NCBI GenBank assembly: GCA_018238155.1
Contig: JABCTZ010000009.1
Span: 62,001-126,000, forward strand
DNA length: 64,000 nt
Origin: Candidatus Heimdallarchaeota archaeon
GTDB taxonomy: Archaea > Asgardarchaeota > Heimdallarchaeia > JABLTI01
Direction: 5' to 3'
The notes below the pieces were generated by a model that searched no databases, had not been told where the DNA came from, and saw nothing but the letters and a program-made list of their open reading frames with translations. Positions 1 through 9,912 of the stretch are shown here, piece after piece (positions within the stretch are counted from its first letter, which is position 1; each line of letters opens with the position of its first letter). A program made the position numbers and the translations under genes.

Positions 1-1
1 T

Positions 2-172
2 GGATTCACTGGTGAAGGCAATGTTCCTGATTTGTCAGAAAATGTGATAACAAATGCATCCTTAAATGTCATTAATTCATATGCTTTAATAACTGGACAA
101 GAATTCAAACCAGCTGAAGAGTATTCTTCAAATGAACGAATGCAAAAAAACTTGAACAGCTATTTTAAATGA
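2..172 (+). CDS. purC: SAICAR synthetase PurC, C-terminal end (partial)
   Basis: An open frame enters from the left edge and gives 56 residues before a TGA stop. It contains a stretch (GEGNVPDLSENVI, then INSYALITGQEF) that resembles the end of SAICAR synthetase, where a [D/E]G-x-P-x-L-[ST] segment is followed by a helix of the type RYIELYE-x-ITG-x-x-F. PurC joins aspartate to CAIR in purine synthesis in the cytosol. Only the last fifth of the protein is present, so no catalytic residue can be checked and the assignment rests on this C-terminal helix pattern. Confidence 0.5.
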   Translation, partial: GFTGEGNVPDLSENVITNASLNVINSYALITGQEFKPAEEYSSNERMQKNLNSYFK

Positions 173-252
173 CTTGATAAATTGAATCATACAATAAAAT
201 AAATATCAAATTACATATAGTTATACATACGAGTAAATGGATTTTGTTTGAA

Positions 253-1467
253 ATGTTGAGAGCTTTTACAAAAAAAGAACTAAAAAATAATGATCATCTA
301 TCTGGGGATCAATCCAAAATTTTGGGTAATGCTTCAAACATCTCAGGAGATGTAACCAATATTGAAGGAAATGTTGGGAAATTGAAAGGTGATGTTTCGA
401 ATTTAAAGGGGCTTATTTCAAATATTAAAGGTGATGTTTCGAATATCTCTGGCAATGTTTCTAATATTTCTGGTAATGTATCAAACCTTTCTGGTGTTGT
501 TAGCAAATTATTGGGAAACACATCAAGAATCTCCGGTGATATTTCCAAAATCGTTGGTTTTGTGACAAATTTACGTGGTAATGTTTCTGAAATTAAAGGG
601 CAGATTAATTCAAATCCTTTTAACTATAGAGAAGGGATTTATGGCGATGCTTCTAGTATTTCTGGTAATATATCAAATATAGAAGGTGATATTTCCAATT
701 TAGAGGGGGATGTTTCTAAAATTTCAGGCGATGTGACCTATATCAATGGCGATGTATCTAGACTCAAAGGTTTTGTTGGCAGATACGTAGGATTTCCATC
801 CGATGAAAATTATTGTGGAATTTTAGGTTATGTTTCCAATATTTCTGGTGATATTTCAAACCTGAAAGGAGAAGTATCAAAAATACAAGGTCCTGTCTCA
901 AAATTAAGTAGCAGTATGATCAATATTAGCGGTGATATTTCTTCTATCACTGGCAACATTTCTAACCTTTCTGGTGATGTTTCGAAATTATCCGGTGATG
1001 TTAGTAAAATTTCTGGTGATGCTTTTTCGATTACAGGTGATGTATCAAATCTTTCTGGTGATGTCACAAATATTAGTGGTCGAATTAATGGAATTACTGG
1101 TTGTGTTTCTGGACTTGTTGGTATAATTAATAATATCTCTGGTGATACCACATCTATTTGGGGTTACACAAGTAATATCTCTGGTAACGTTTCAAATTGT
1201 AAGGGTGATGTAAGCAATATTAGTGGTGATGTATCAAACATTTCGGGATATGTAAGTAGTTTATCAGGAAACGTATCGAATTTAAGTGGACTTGTTACAA
1301 ATATCTCCGGCAATATGTCCAAAATATCTGGTGATGCATCAAAAATTCGAGGTAAAATATCCAACTTTTCTGGTAATATTTCAAACCTTTCTGGAGATAT
1401 TTCAAAGCTGAAAGGAGATGTAAATAGTTTATCTGGTGATGCTTCCCGTTTAAAAAGCTCAGATTAA
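253..1467 (+). CDS. Heptapeptide-repeat protein (G-[DN]-[VI]-S-x-[IL]-x), function unknown
   Basis: Roughly 400 residues made almost entirely of a seven-residue unit, consensus G-[D/N]-[V/I]-[S/T]-[N/K]-[I/L]-[S/K/E], repeated about fifty times from near residue 20 to the end. Two interruptions break the phase: one near residues 120-135 and one near 185-200, the latter with a Cys. There is no signal peptide or membrane segment, and the short head (about 17 residues) is charged. Hydrophobic residues fall 3 and 4 apart as in a coiled coil, but a glycine in every unit argues against a helix. A beta-solenoid with two 7-residue strands per turn, as in 14-residue YadA-type beta-rolls, is my structural guess. 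The start may be TTG at 244 or ATG at 253; no clear Shine-Dalgarno supports either. The stop overlaps the stop of the convergent gene in a shared TTAA. Confidence 0.75.
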   Translation: MLRAFTKKELKNNDHLSGDQSKILGNASNISGDVTNIEGNVGKLKGDVSNLKGLISNIKGDVSNISGNVSNISGNVSNLSGVVSKLLGNTSRISGDISKIVGFVTNLRGNVSEIKGQINSNPFNYREGIYGDASSISGNISNIEGDISNLEGDVSKISGDVTYINGDVSRLKGFVGRYVGFPSDENYCGILGYVSNISGDISNLKGEVSKIQGPVSKLSSSMINISGDISSITGNISNLSGDVSKLSGDVSKISGDAFSITGDVSNLSGDVTNISGRINGITGCVSGLVGIINNISGDTTSIWGYTSNISGNVSNCKGDVSNISGDVSNISGYVSSLSGNVSNLSGLVTNISGNMSKISGDASKIRGKISNFSGNISNLSGDISKLKGDVNSLSGDASRLKSSD

Positions 1468-3908
1468 TTTTCATCAATATACTTTGAATTCTTTTTAAAT
1501 AAAGAATTCAGAATTTTTCTATCAACAGAATGAATATGGGAATTAATTTCTAAATAATTTTCAGTCAGATCTGAGATATTAGCATCACAAGAATTAGTGG
1601 ATTCCCATATTGAAATACTCATCAAAGGAAGATCATTCCAGTAGTTCCAGATTGCTTCGAATCTGTCTATTCTAATGATACCTTCGCTTTCATTGAGAGC
1701 ATTGTCCACAATTAATGAAATTGAATATTTATCCTGAACATAGATACTATCAGCAATATCTTTACGATAGACAACATCATCACACATATATGCAATCCAT
1801 CTATTTTCATAATCGATATTTATTTGAAGAACATGATAATCATTTTTAATCCAATTAAATGGTATTATTGTACTCGTGTAGTAAAAGCCTTTAGTTGTAT
1901 AGTTCGCACTAATACCCATTATCAGATGAGTTGAATTTGAAAGGATGTTTGCTCTATAAGTCATATTATTGACTTTGAATAAATCAATAGACAAACCAAA
2001 TGAATGATATTTAGTATAATTATCAATAAAAGTCAAATTCACTTTGACTATTAATTGTTCACCTGTTTGAACAAATAATTTTTCTGAAATCGGAATTTGT
2101 AAAGCTATGCTTGAATAATTAACAACTGAATAGAATTCCAAATGGTTGTTAATTCTTGATCCATTATATTCGTTACTACTTGCATTGCAAGTCCAATCCC
2201 AACCCTCTGAACTCGTAAACCAATTATCGTTATAGCTCTCACCTGTATCTATTAGGTTGTTTTTACTTTCATAACCCGTGAGGTCTCCACTTTCCCATCC
2301 CAGTTTTGAATAATCCATTCTCAATGTTGAACCTGTTTGATTTATTCCATTATCAGTGTATATTGTTGCTAAATAGTTATCAGATATAAATTGCTTATCG
2401 ATAGAAGAATTACGATAAATAATATTATCACATTGGTAAGCTATCCAACCCTTCTCATAATCGATATCAATTCTTAGAACATGAAAAGTATTTTCCTCCC
2501 AAATGAATGGAATAATTGTGGGATATGCTGTTGATTCATTTGCAACAAAATATGGATCCACACCCATTATCAAATGAGTAGAATTTGATGCAATAATTGC
2601 TCGAGACCAATTAGGTTTATCGTATGATAAATCCATTGTAATTCCAAACGTTTCGGTTTGTGAAACATTTGATATAGGCGCCAATCTCGATTCCATAAAA
2701 AGTCTATTACTTTGTCTGTAAACTAAATCGTTTCTAGTTGAAACTCTTAATGCAAGATAAGAACTCTCTATATTCGATCGAAAATCTAAAACACCGTTAT
2801 GCCTATATCCTTGAAAAGTGGTATTTAGAGCTGTGGCAGTCCAATTCCAACCTTCAGAACCAATGGTCCATTGTGCTGTACTATAATTATCACCTGTATC
2901 TTCAATAATACTTGGTAGAACAAATACTGGGAGCCATATTCCTAAAATTCCTGCCTTGGTATCATTACCTAAAACAGGTTCTATTCGAGTTTCTATTACT
3001 TCATTCTTAAACAAATTTTCTGGACTTGATGTTGAAAGCTCTGGTTTATCCTTTTTGAATAGAATGAAGAAAATTGACCAAAGACCAAATTTCGATAATG
3101 AGAAACTGGTATTATATTTTAACAGCTGGTTTGTTTGTATTAAGAAACTATTTGAGTCAATTAATGTTAAATTCATGTTTTCTATTTCATAATTAAGGGT
3201 TTGAGCTTTAGTTTTATTTGTAATCCATATTTCAAGAAAATATTGCGTGTCACTTCTCTCTGAGTTTTGTATATTAAGTGTTAAATCATTTAGTACTTCA
3301 GTACCCGTTCTTACACTTGATACGACTTTTCCTTGATTATTATGTATTGAAATAAAAGTAGCATTCGGTATTTGTGGAGAAAATTGCAATAAATAAACAA
3401 ATGCCCCAAAAGATCCGAGTAGAGAAAGAATAGTTAAACCCGAAAGAATTTTAGTAAAAATTGATTCTCTTTTCCATTTATTAAAAAGAATAACAAACGT
3501 TTTCTTATTTATCTTTGGTGCAGTAAAAGCATCAAAAACGTAATGCCGGGTGATAATGCCTATAATTGCTAGCACTGTATTAGCAAAAATCATAATGAAA
3601 ATTGCTAATTTTAAATTTAATTCACTAATTGATATAAAGATAAATCCTAGAATAGCCGAAATAATTATTGAAGTAAATATGGTAATTGTTAATCGTTCAA
3701 TATCAGTTAAATCCTTTCTTTTATGGAACAAAATGATCGAAAAACAATAACCAGGTAAAAATATCATTATTGCTAATCCAATAATCGAAACAACTAGATT
3801 TGAAGAAAACAATCGAATGAGTCCAAATAACAAGGAAATTAAAATTACAATTAATAAATCCCAATTACTCATTATTTTTTCAAAAATTTTAGTTATTTTG
3901 TAGTCCAT
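1464..3908 (-). CDS. DUF1616-like membrane protein with duplicated surface domain
   Basis: 814 residues. Residues about 15-130 carry four membrane segments with the pattern of archaeal DUF1616 proteins (FLPGY, then a basic loop, then DIERL before the next helices). A further hydrophobic segment near 155-180 precedes a large extracytoplasmic part. That part contains two copies of a roughly 200-residue domain (about 345-550 and 565-775), each with S-E-G-W-[ND]-W-T near its start, NSTHLIMG in the middle and a D-Y-E-x-x-W-I-A-Y segment, so it arose by internal duplication. The fold looks like a jelly-roll/lectin-like beta-sandwich, which is inference. Many N-x-S/T sequons suggest N-glycosylation. 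It follows the 560-residue membrane protein gene by 15 bases and is probably cotranscribed. Specific function unknown. Confidence 0.7.
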   Translation of the reverse strand: MDYKITKIFEKIMSNWDLLIVILISLLFGLIRLFSSNLVVSIIGLAIMIFLPGYCFSIILFHKRKDLTDIERLTITIFTSIIISAILGFIFISISELNLKLAIFIMIFANTVLAIIGIITRHYVFDAFTAPKINKKTFVILFNKWKRESIFTKILSGLTILSLLGSFGAFVYLLQFSPQIPNATFISIHNNQGKVVSSVRTGTEVLNDLTLNIQNSERSDTQYFLEIWITNKTKAQTLNYEIENMNLTLIDSNSFLIQTNQLLKYNTSFSLSKFGLWSIFFILFKKDKPELSTSSPENLFKNEVIETRIEPVLGNDTKAGILGIWLPVFVLPSIIEDTGDNYSTAQWTIGSEGWNWTATALNTTFQGYRHNGVLDFRSNIESSYLALRVSTRNDLVYRQSNRLFMESRLAPISNVSQTETFGITMDLSYDKPNWSRAIIASNSTHLIMGVDPYFVANESTAYPTIIPFIWEENTFHVLRIDIDYEKGWIAYQCDNIIYRNSSIDKQFISDNYLATIYTDNGINQTGSTLRMDYSKLGWESGDLTGYESKNNLIDTGESYNDNWFTSSEGWDWTCNASSNEYNGSRINNHLEFYSVVNYSSIALQIPISEKLFVQTGEQLIVKVNLTFIDNYTKYHSFGLSIDLFKVNNMTYRANILSNSTHLIMGISANYTTKGFYYTSTIIPFNWIKNDYHVLQINIDYENRWIAYMCDDVVYRKDIADSIYVQDKYSISLIVDNALNESEGIIRIDRFEAIWNYWNDLPLMSISIWESTNSCDANISDLTENYLEINSHIHSVDRKILNSLFKKNSKYIDEN

Positions 3909-3923
3909 TATTTTTCCTCCTCA

Positions 3924-5606
3924 TTAAGCAAAACAATAAATTCCTACACTTCCATCGTTATATATTAGCGCAAGATAAGGATTTGAATTAATTAAATCTA
4001 ATCTACTGACAAGGAGACCTCTATTTTCATATGTATCAAAAGCAATTCGATCATTTAATGTCAATAAATCAAGAATTATTATTGTTCTATTGTTAAATCT
4101 TCTAGGTGAAATTTCAACACCTGTTATATATAGATAATTTTGAGAATTAATATAACCTATTTCTTGTGAAATATTGATATCGTTCTCCATATTGTACTGC
4201 AGAAATCGTCCATGCAAATTGAAATCAAACAACAAGCTATCGTTCTCTTCAAAATTTTCATTTATCCATTGAAAGGCAAAAATATTATCTTCATAACGTG
4301 AAGAAACATTGTATCCAAATTGATTGGATGAAATTGAACTTAAAGTCATAATTGTGCTAAGTACTAAGATGGAACCAATTGATACAGTTGCTAGTTTTTT
4401 CTTAGATGCTTTGTTCAAAAGCAAAACACCAAAGATTGGAAACATAATTGATACGTAGAAGAGATTTGATCCTGTTCCTGAATATAAGAGATAATAAATA
4501 ATTTGTGCAAGAATAAGTGAACAACCAATAACTAACCAAATCATTTGTTTAGATTTTGGATCTCTTTTAATTCTGATAAAAAGGACAATAACCGAAACGA
4601 GTAACATAAAAGATGCGATGATATGTAAAAATATATGTGATATCAAGTAGACTTTTCCTGTAGTGGTTGTTACATAATTATACTCAAACAATTTCTCTGC
4701 TAATGGTAAATCACTCTTGCCCAGTAATCTATTAATTATCGGCTCAAAAAAACTGATAATTCCCGCTAAAAATCCTCCTTCTGAGGAAAATCTCTCAGAT
4801 ATAAGAGCAACATAACTTGTGATTAAATCACTTTTTACAGAGAGAGTTAAAATACTAAGAAATGAAATTGCCATAATTGCAAATAATGCAACATTTGTAT
4901 TTAGAAAATCATGTTTGAAATTATCTTTTCTTTTTCTTCTAATTAGAACAAACATCAGCACTGCTGTAATATATACAATAGTTATTGCGCCAAATAAAAC
5001 AATTGCATAAAACGCTGCAGAATGCCACACTCCAATAAGGTATACTATCTCCAAACTCGCTAAAATAAGATATTTTTTAGTATTTTCTTGTTTCATTATT
5101 TTTTGCATACACACTGTAAAATGCAAAACTATTGGTATTGCAAATGCTGCAACATATCCTATTTGGATAAATTTGGTGAAAAAGTAATAACACAATAGGT
5201 ACAAAATACCAAGAATGGATTCCTTTTTGAAATCTTTTAGAACTTCAGTTACAAATGCATAAACTGACAGGGGATATAAAATAAAACCAACTGGTAATAA
5301 TATTAAAGCCGTTGGATTCAGGCTTGTGAGATTATGTGCATACATGAAAAGTCCATGAAGAAATGGAAAAAAGCTGCCATAAATTGAAAAGAAGGATTCG
5401 TTTGATCTATTAATACGCGAAGTGATGAATGCAACAAAAACTTGCTCATATCGTGTAAGAAAGAGTCTTTTAGTAGTTATTAGAAACACAGAAAGAATAA
5501 AAGCTAAACACCAAGAAAAAATTAATATCATTGCTAGATTCTTCTTGGAAAAGATTTTTTTTTTCAAAGGAATCATTATTTCATTTCTGGTAGAAGTTTC
5601 ATTCAA
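3924..5606 (-). CDS. Polytopic membrane protein with small C-terminal outer domain (GT-C-like?)
   Basis: 560 residues with a basic N-terminus and about ten to twelve hydrophobic helices up to residue 430, followed by a soluble tail of about 120 residues containing a D-x-x-L-x-x-D-F-N-L-H-G-R-F-L segment. The plan (many helices, then one outer domain) matches other large membrane proteins in this island and resembles GT-C glycosyltransferases or glycan polymerases, but no clear D-x-D loop was found, so the enzyme class is not established. The first Met gives a 15-residue polar head; a later start is possible. It is the first gene of a two-gene minus-strand unit, divergent from the asparagine-synthetase-like gene. 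Confidence 0.6.
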   Translation of the reverse strand: MNETSTRNEIMIPLKKKIFSKKNLAMILIFSWCLAFILSVFLITTKRLFLTRYEQVFVAFITSRINRSNESFFSIYGSFFPFLHGLFMYAHNLTSLNPTALILLPVGFILYPLSVYAFVTEVLKDFKKESILGILYLLCYYFFTKFIQIGYVAAFAIPIVLHFTVCMQKIMKQENTKKYLILASLEIVYLIGVWHSAAFYAIVLFGAITIVYITAVLMFVLIRRKRKDNFKHDFLNTNVALFAIMAISFLSILTLSVKSDLITSYVALISERFSSEGGFLAGIISFFEPIINRLLGKSDLPLAEKLFEYNYVTTTTGKVYLISHIFLHIIASFMLLVSVIVLFIRIKRDPKSKQMIWLVIGCSLILAQIIYYLLYSGTGSNLFYVSIMFPIFGVLLLNKASKKKLATVSIGSILVLSTIMTLSSISSNQFGYNVSSRYEDNIFAFQWINENFEENDSLLFDFNLHGRFLQYNMENDINISQEIGYINSQNYLYITGVEISPRRFNNRTIIILDLLTLNDRIAFDTYENRGLLVSRLDLINSNPYLALIYNDGSVGIYCFA

Positions 5607-5792
5607 TTCTTTTTCTGACTCCCATTCAATATCACAGTTATTTTATTCTTTCAGTTCATATAAAGTTCTTCTGATATATTCTTCTTACCTTTTAAATTAT
5701 GATAATTAATTCATTTTAAAATATTTTAAAAACATTATTATTGTTAAAAGATAGGTTGAGAATTAGTCTTTAGAATTAATAAAAAATAAGTG

Positions 5793-7595
5793 ATGGTTAA
5801 ACGTATGCCGGGATTAAGCCTTCTCCTTGGAGAAAAACTCTCAGATGCGAGTCTAAAAGATCTCAAACATGAAACTTATATTAATGTCAATAAAATTGAG
5901 CATAAAGATTTCTCATTAGTTTTCTCTGGTTTTAATGGCTATCCTTTTTTTAAAAAAGAAACAAAAGATTATCTAATATACTTAGAAGGGAAAATATATA
6001 ATAAAACTGATAAAGAAATCGAACAAGATTTGGTGAGCTTAATAAATAGCTATTTGAATGAAGGAAATTTTAAAAAACTTCTAAAGAATTTTGTTAGAAG
6101 TAGTAGTGGCGACTTTCTAGTTTTCATTTATTTCTTTGAGAGAAAAAGCTTTCTTTTTTTCAATGATCGTTGGGGTAGATTACAAAGCTTCTATTATCAC
6201 AAAAATAATGTAATAATAATTTCTAGAGAGATAAAGTTCATTTTACATTATTTGGATCACATTCATTATGATAAAATTGGTTTAATTGAGCATTTAGCAA
6301 TAAGATATACTTTTGGGGATCAAACAATATTCAACAATATTAAAAGAACATTGCCAGGTTATCTGCTCAGCAATAATCAGAATGGATTTTTAGCCGAAGA
6401 AAATTTACCAAATGACTTTAGTTTAAAACCCTATAAAGATTATTCAAAAGAAGAGTATGTAAAGAAAGCTAAGGATATCCTGCTTAAATCAACCAAGGAG
6501 TGTTTAAGTAAAACACAAGAATATTATCGATGCATTGACCTTAGTGGAGGATACGATAGCCGAGCAATTTTTTCTTCTGCATATCTCGAAGATGAAAGTG
6601 TTATTCCAATATCAATCAATCTGATTTCTGGTGATGAAAGTTCTGTTGCTGAAAAAGTTGTTGATGTTTATAAAACTCAATTAAAACGAATAAATCCAAT
6701 TCGTGATTTATCTCAAAATTCGGTAATGGTTCAAATCTATAAAACAGATGGTTTAGTAGATGGTCGAATAACTGGTGGTTGTTATCCAAATAGAAAATAT
6801 TTAAATTTAGAGTATGATGGTCCTGTTGCGAGCTATATGGGATTTGGAGGTGAATTTCTAAGACATCCTAAAGTGTATAGAAAATTCCACAAATCAATTA
6901 TTGATGTAATAAAAATAGATTCATTTCCCTTGTTGGTTTCAAATTCAATTATCAATAATATTTGCCGCTGTTTAAATTATAAGCAGAAGGATATCTATAA
7001 TCACTGGAGAGAGTTCTTTGGTAATCACTATAAAGAATCAAAAATGGCAGATAAAATTGCTCATTTCTATTTTGATTATTATAGAATATTCGTTGGTCAA
7101 GGTGAAGATCGTGCTAGAATACATGTTTGGACTGTAAATCCAATGATGTCAAATGATTGGTTACTTTTTTCTAATACAATAATACCAAGACAATTCTGTG
7201 ATTACGACTTTTTTGAACAATTATTGGTGGAAATTGATGAGAAAGTTTCTGTTGCAAATATACCTATTTGGCAGTTAGGTTTTAAGCGGTCTAATCTTTA
7301 CAAGTATATTGTAACACACAAGTTTACTATTAATCTTGGCAAATTCATTACTAAAATTATCTGGATGATTAAATCCAGAAGAACCTCGGAAAGAAAGAAT
7401 TTGATTGAAGCAACATATGAGTTGTATAACTCATCAACGACTATTCAAAATCTCTTTAATATAAAGGACATCCGAAGATTCCACAGAAATGAATTTGGTC
7501 CTAACAACTGGTTCATTTGGCAATTATACTCTACATTCCTATATATGAAAATTATTGAGGAAAGATTTCCAACAAAAGTTTTGAATCAAAAGTAA
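5793..7595 (+). CDS. Asparagine-synthetase-family amidotransferase-like protein lacking the N-terminal Cys
   Basis: About 600 residues. The C-terminal half has an ATP-pyrophosphatase (PP-loop) motif SGGYDSR near residue 252, and the N-terminal third has the layout of a class II glutaminase (RWG near residue 126 mimics the DRxG motif). The mature N-terminus required for glutaminase activity (Met-Cys-Gly) is absent; the protein begins M-V-K-R-M-P-G. It therefore probably uses free ammonia or another nucleophile, or amidates a sugar or peptide rather than making asparagine. Such proteins occur in surface-polysaccharide clusters, which fits the neighbours. ATG at 5793 is preferred over the GTG at 5790. 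An AT-rich divergent promoter region lies upstream, with a TATA-like tract near 5716-5730. Confidence 0.75.
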   Translation: MVKRMPGLSLLLGEKLSDASLKDLKHETYINVNKIEHKDFSLVFSGFNGYPFFKKETKDYLIYLEGKIYNKTDKEIEQDLVSLINSYLNEGNFKKLLKNFVRSSSGDFLVFIYFFERKSFLFFNDRWGRLQSFYYHKNNVIIISREIKFILHYLDHIHYDKIGLIEHLAIRYTFGDQTIFNNIKRTLPGYLLSNNQNGFLAEENLPNDFSLKPYKDYSKEEYVKKAKDILLKSTKECLSKTQEYYRCIDLSGGYDSRAIFSSAYLEDESVIPISINLISGDESSVAEKVVDVYKTQLKRINPIRDLSQNSVMVQIYKTDGLVDGRITGGCYPNRKYLNLEYDGPVASYMGFGGEFLRHPKVYRKFHKSIIDVIKIDSFPLLVSNSIINNICRCLNYKQKDIYNHWREFFGNHYKESKMADKIAHFYFDYYRIFVGQGEDRARIHVWTVNPMMSNDWLLFSNTIIPRQFCDYDFFEQLLVEIDEKVSVANIPIWQLGFKRSNLYKYIVTHKFTINLGKFITKIIWMIKSRRTSERKNLIEATYELYNSSTTIQNLFNIKDIRRFHRNEFGPNNWFIWQLYSTFLYMKIIEERFPTKVLNQK

Positions 7596-7777
7596 GATTT
7601 TTACTTACTATTTTGCTTTATTTATTCTCATTTTTCTAAAAGTTGGTTTTTTTAGTTTTTATTGGTACGCTGGTAAAAATTAATAAAATGTAATTTATTA
7701 GATATAATAAATAAACAACGCGCCGAATTTATAAAAAAGAAAAAAAGTGGAAAATTTGTAAGTAATGAGGTAATTTT

Positions 7778-8764
7778 ATGACCAATGCTAATAATTTCTG
7801 GATTCAAAAGAATGTACTAATTACAGGTGCTTCAGGTTTTTTGGGTAGTTATTTGACTGAAAAATTATCAAATTTGGGTGCAAATATTGTTGCAATTGTT
7901 AGAGATCAAATACCAAAATCGCGATTATTTTATGAACACATTAATCAATCTATATCAATAGTTAACGGAGATATCAATGAATATTCCTTAATCGAAAGGA
8001 CGATAAATGAATATGAAACTGAAATAGTATTTCATCTTGCAGCACAAACCATAGTTCAAATAGCAAATCGATCTCCACTATCTACGTTTGAATCAAATAT
8101 TAAAGGTAGTTGGAATATATTTGAAGCATGTAGGAATTCTGAAACTGTTGAAAGATTGCTTGTCGCATCAAGTGATAAGGCATATGGTCAAAAGAAAAAA
8201 TTACCCTATTTTGAAACTGATACTTTAGATGCAAAACACCCATATGATATTTCAAAAGCAATAACAGATATGTTAGCTCAAGGGTATCATCATACATATG
8301 GATTGCCTGTTGGAATAACACGATGTGGCAATTTATATGGCGGTGGAGATCTCAATTTCAATAGAGTAGTTCCACAAACCATTCGTTCAACATTATTTAA
8401 TCAAAACCCTGAAATTAGAAGTGATGGCACTTTCTTAAGAGATTATTTTTACGTAGAAGATGCTGCAGATTCATATATAATTTTAGCAGAGAATCTCATT
8501 GAGAAAGGACTACAAGGAAATGTTTTCAATTTTGGCACTGGAAATCCTATAAGTGTTTTAGATATAGTAAACAAAATAATTTCAATTTCAGGTAATAGCT
8601 CTTTAAAACCGATTATTAAAAACACTGCAAAAGGTGAGATTAAAGATCAATACCTTTCCTGTGAGAAAGCAGCTAAAACTTTTAACTGGAAACCAGCACA
8701 CTCTTTAGAAGAAGGTTTAAAGAAATCCTTTAAATGGTATAAGAAATGGTTCGAAACGAAATAG
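7778..8764 (+). CDS. CDP-glucose 4,6-dehydratase-like extended SDR (RfbG-like)
   Basis: 328 residues with the Rossmann motif GASGFLG near residue 17, SSDKAYG near 131 and the catalytic Y-D-I-S-K near 155. The stretch GITRCGNLYGGGDLNFNR and the following SDGTFLRDYFYVEDA are characteristic of RfbG-type CDP-glucose 4,6-dehydratases, which make CDP-4-keto-6-deoxyglucose using bound NAD+. The nucleotide carried (CDP, GDP or UDP) cannot be read from the sequence. A good ribosome site (GAGGT, nine bases before ATG) sets the start. A TATA-like AATTTATAAAAAAG lies near 7727-7740. The next SDR gene overlaps or abuts its end, so the two form an operon. Confidence 0.8.
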   Translation: MTNANNFWIQKNVLITGASGFLGSYLTEKLSNLGANIVAIVRDQIPKSRLFYEHINQSISIVNGDINEYSLIERTINEYETEIVFHLAAQTIVQIANRSPLSTFESNIKGSWNIFEACRNSETVERLLVASSDKAYGQKKKLPYFETDTLDAKHPYDISKAITDMLAQGYHHTYGLPVGITRCGNLYGGGDLNFNRVVPQTIRSTLFNQNPEIRSDGTFLRDYFYVEDAADSYIILAENLIEKGLQGNVFNFGTGNPISVLDIVNKIISISGNSSLKPIIKNTAKGEIKDQYLSCEKAAKTFNWKPAHSLEEGLKKSFKWYKKWFETK

Positions 8765-9762
8765 AGTATTATTTGGTTTTGATGGAAATGGATAGCATAA
8801 ATTGGAAATCGTTGAATGAAAAAAAGTTTCTAATTACAGGTGGTTTAGGGTTCGTAGGTATAAATCTTGTTTCGAAACTATTAGAGAATGGAATAAAACC
8901 AATAGTTTTTGATTTCCATAATGACTTGTCAAAACTTGATTTTGATTATATTCCATTTCAATTGGATCAGATCGAATATTATAATGTCAATGTTGGAAAT
9001 CAATCAGAATTATTTGAACAAATTAGAAAATTAGATTTTGATATAGTTGTTCATTTAGCATCTATGACTAATTTAACTAAAGATTTTGTCTTTGCAAGAA
9101 AATCTATTCAAATTAATATTATTGGTACGATAAATCTTCTTGAAGTGGTCTCAGATAAACAATTAATGAGTTTTATTTACGTAAGTACGAGTGATGTATA
9201 TGGAGAATTAGACCCTCCATTTAAGGAGTCTCAAAAGATTCAACCTGCATCCCCATATTCTGTTTCTAAAGCTGCAGCAGAAATGTACGCCTTATTATTT
9301 CAAAAAACTGTGAAAATACCTGTAACTATTCTTAGAAGTTTTAATTTGTTTGGAAAATATCAAAGACCTATTAGAATAACACCGATTATTATTGATAAGT
9401 TACTCAAGCAAGAAATTGTTGAATTGACACTAGGAGAACAAAAAAGAGAGTTAAATTTCGTTGAGAATTTATTGGATGCGATTTATCTTTCAATTATCAA
9501 AAAGGAAAGTGTCGGTAAAATAATTAATATTGGTAACGGGAAATCACATAGTATAAGAAACATTGCAGAATTAATTGCAAATAAATTACAAAGAAAAGAT
9601 TTACTTAAATTTGGTGCAATTCCATATCGTCCAAATGAGATTTGGGATATGTACTGTGATAATAGTTTATCAAAAGAAATCCTTGACTGGACACCAAAAA
9701 CCAGTTTAGAAGATGGTCTTGATATAACGATTGAGTGGTTTAAGTCTAAATCTCAAAAATAA
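8746..9762 (+). CDS. NAD-dependent sugar epimerase/reductase (extended SDR)
   Basis: About 338 residues, with GGLGFVG as the dinucleotide-binding motif, HLASMTN, STSDVYGE, and the catalytic Y-S-V-S-K. It belongs with UDP-glucose 4-epimerases, GDP-sugar reductases and related enzymes that act on a nucleotide sugar or its 4-keto form. It follows the RfbG-like dehydratase and probably processes its product. Starting at ATG 8746 would overlap the upstream gene by 19 bases; ATGs at 8782 and 8788 are equally possible and would place the Rossmann motif nearer the N-terminus, as is usual. Exact reaction unknown. Confidence 0.75.
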   Translation: MVRNEIEYYLVLMEMDSINWKSLNEKKFLITGGLGFVGINLVSKLLENGIKPIVFDFHNDLSKLDFDYIPFQLDQIEYYNVNVGNQSELFEQIRKLDFDIVVHLASMTNLTKDFVFARKSIQINIIGTINLLEVVSDKQLMSFIYVSTSDVYGELDPPFKESQKIQPASPYSVSKAAAEMYALLFQKTVKIPVTILRSFNLFGKYQRPIRITPIIIDKLLKQEIVELTLGEQKRELNFVENLLDAIYLSIIKKESVGKIINIGNGKSHSIRNIAELIANKLQRKDLLKFGAIPYRPNEIWDMYCDNSLSKEILDWTPKTSLEDGLDITIEWFKSKSQK

Positions 9763-9912
9763 AAAAAGTTTTTTGAATGAGTTTTCTTTCTCATTATGAT
9801 TATTTTATCAAAATTATTTATATTTACAGAAATTATTAAATTGGTCTCTATTTTTATAAAGCAAAGCTAGAAACTTGTTATTGAAATGAATGCTAATTGA
9901 TGAGGACTAAAA

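Noticed and set aside
309..1364. Minus-strand and other-frame open frames opposite the heptapeptide-repeat gene
   Set aside because: They are periodic shadows of the repeat: biased codons on one strand keep the others open. They have no independent ribosome sites or recognised domains.
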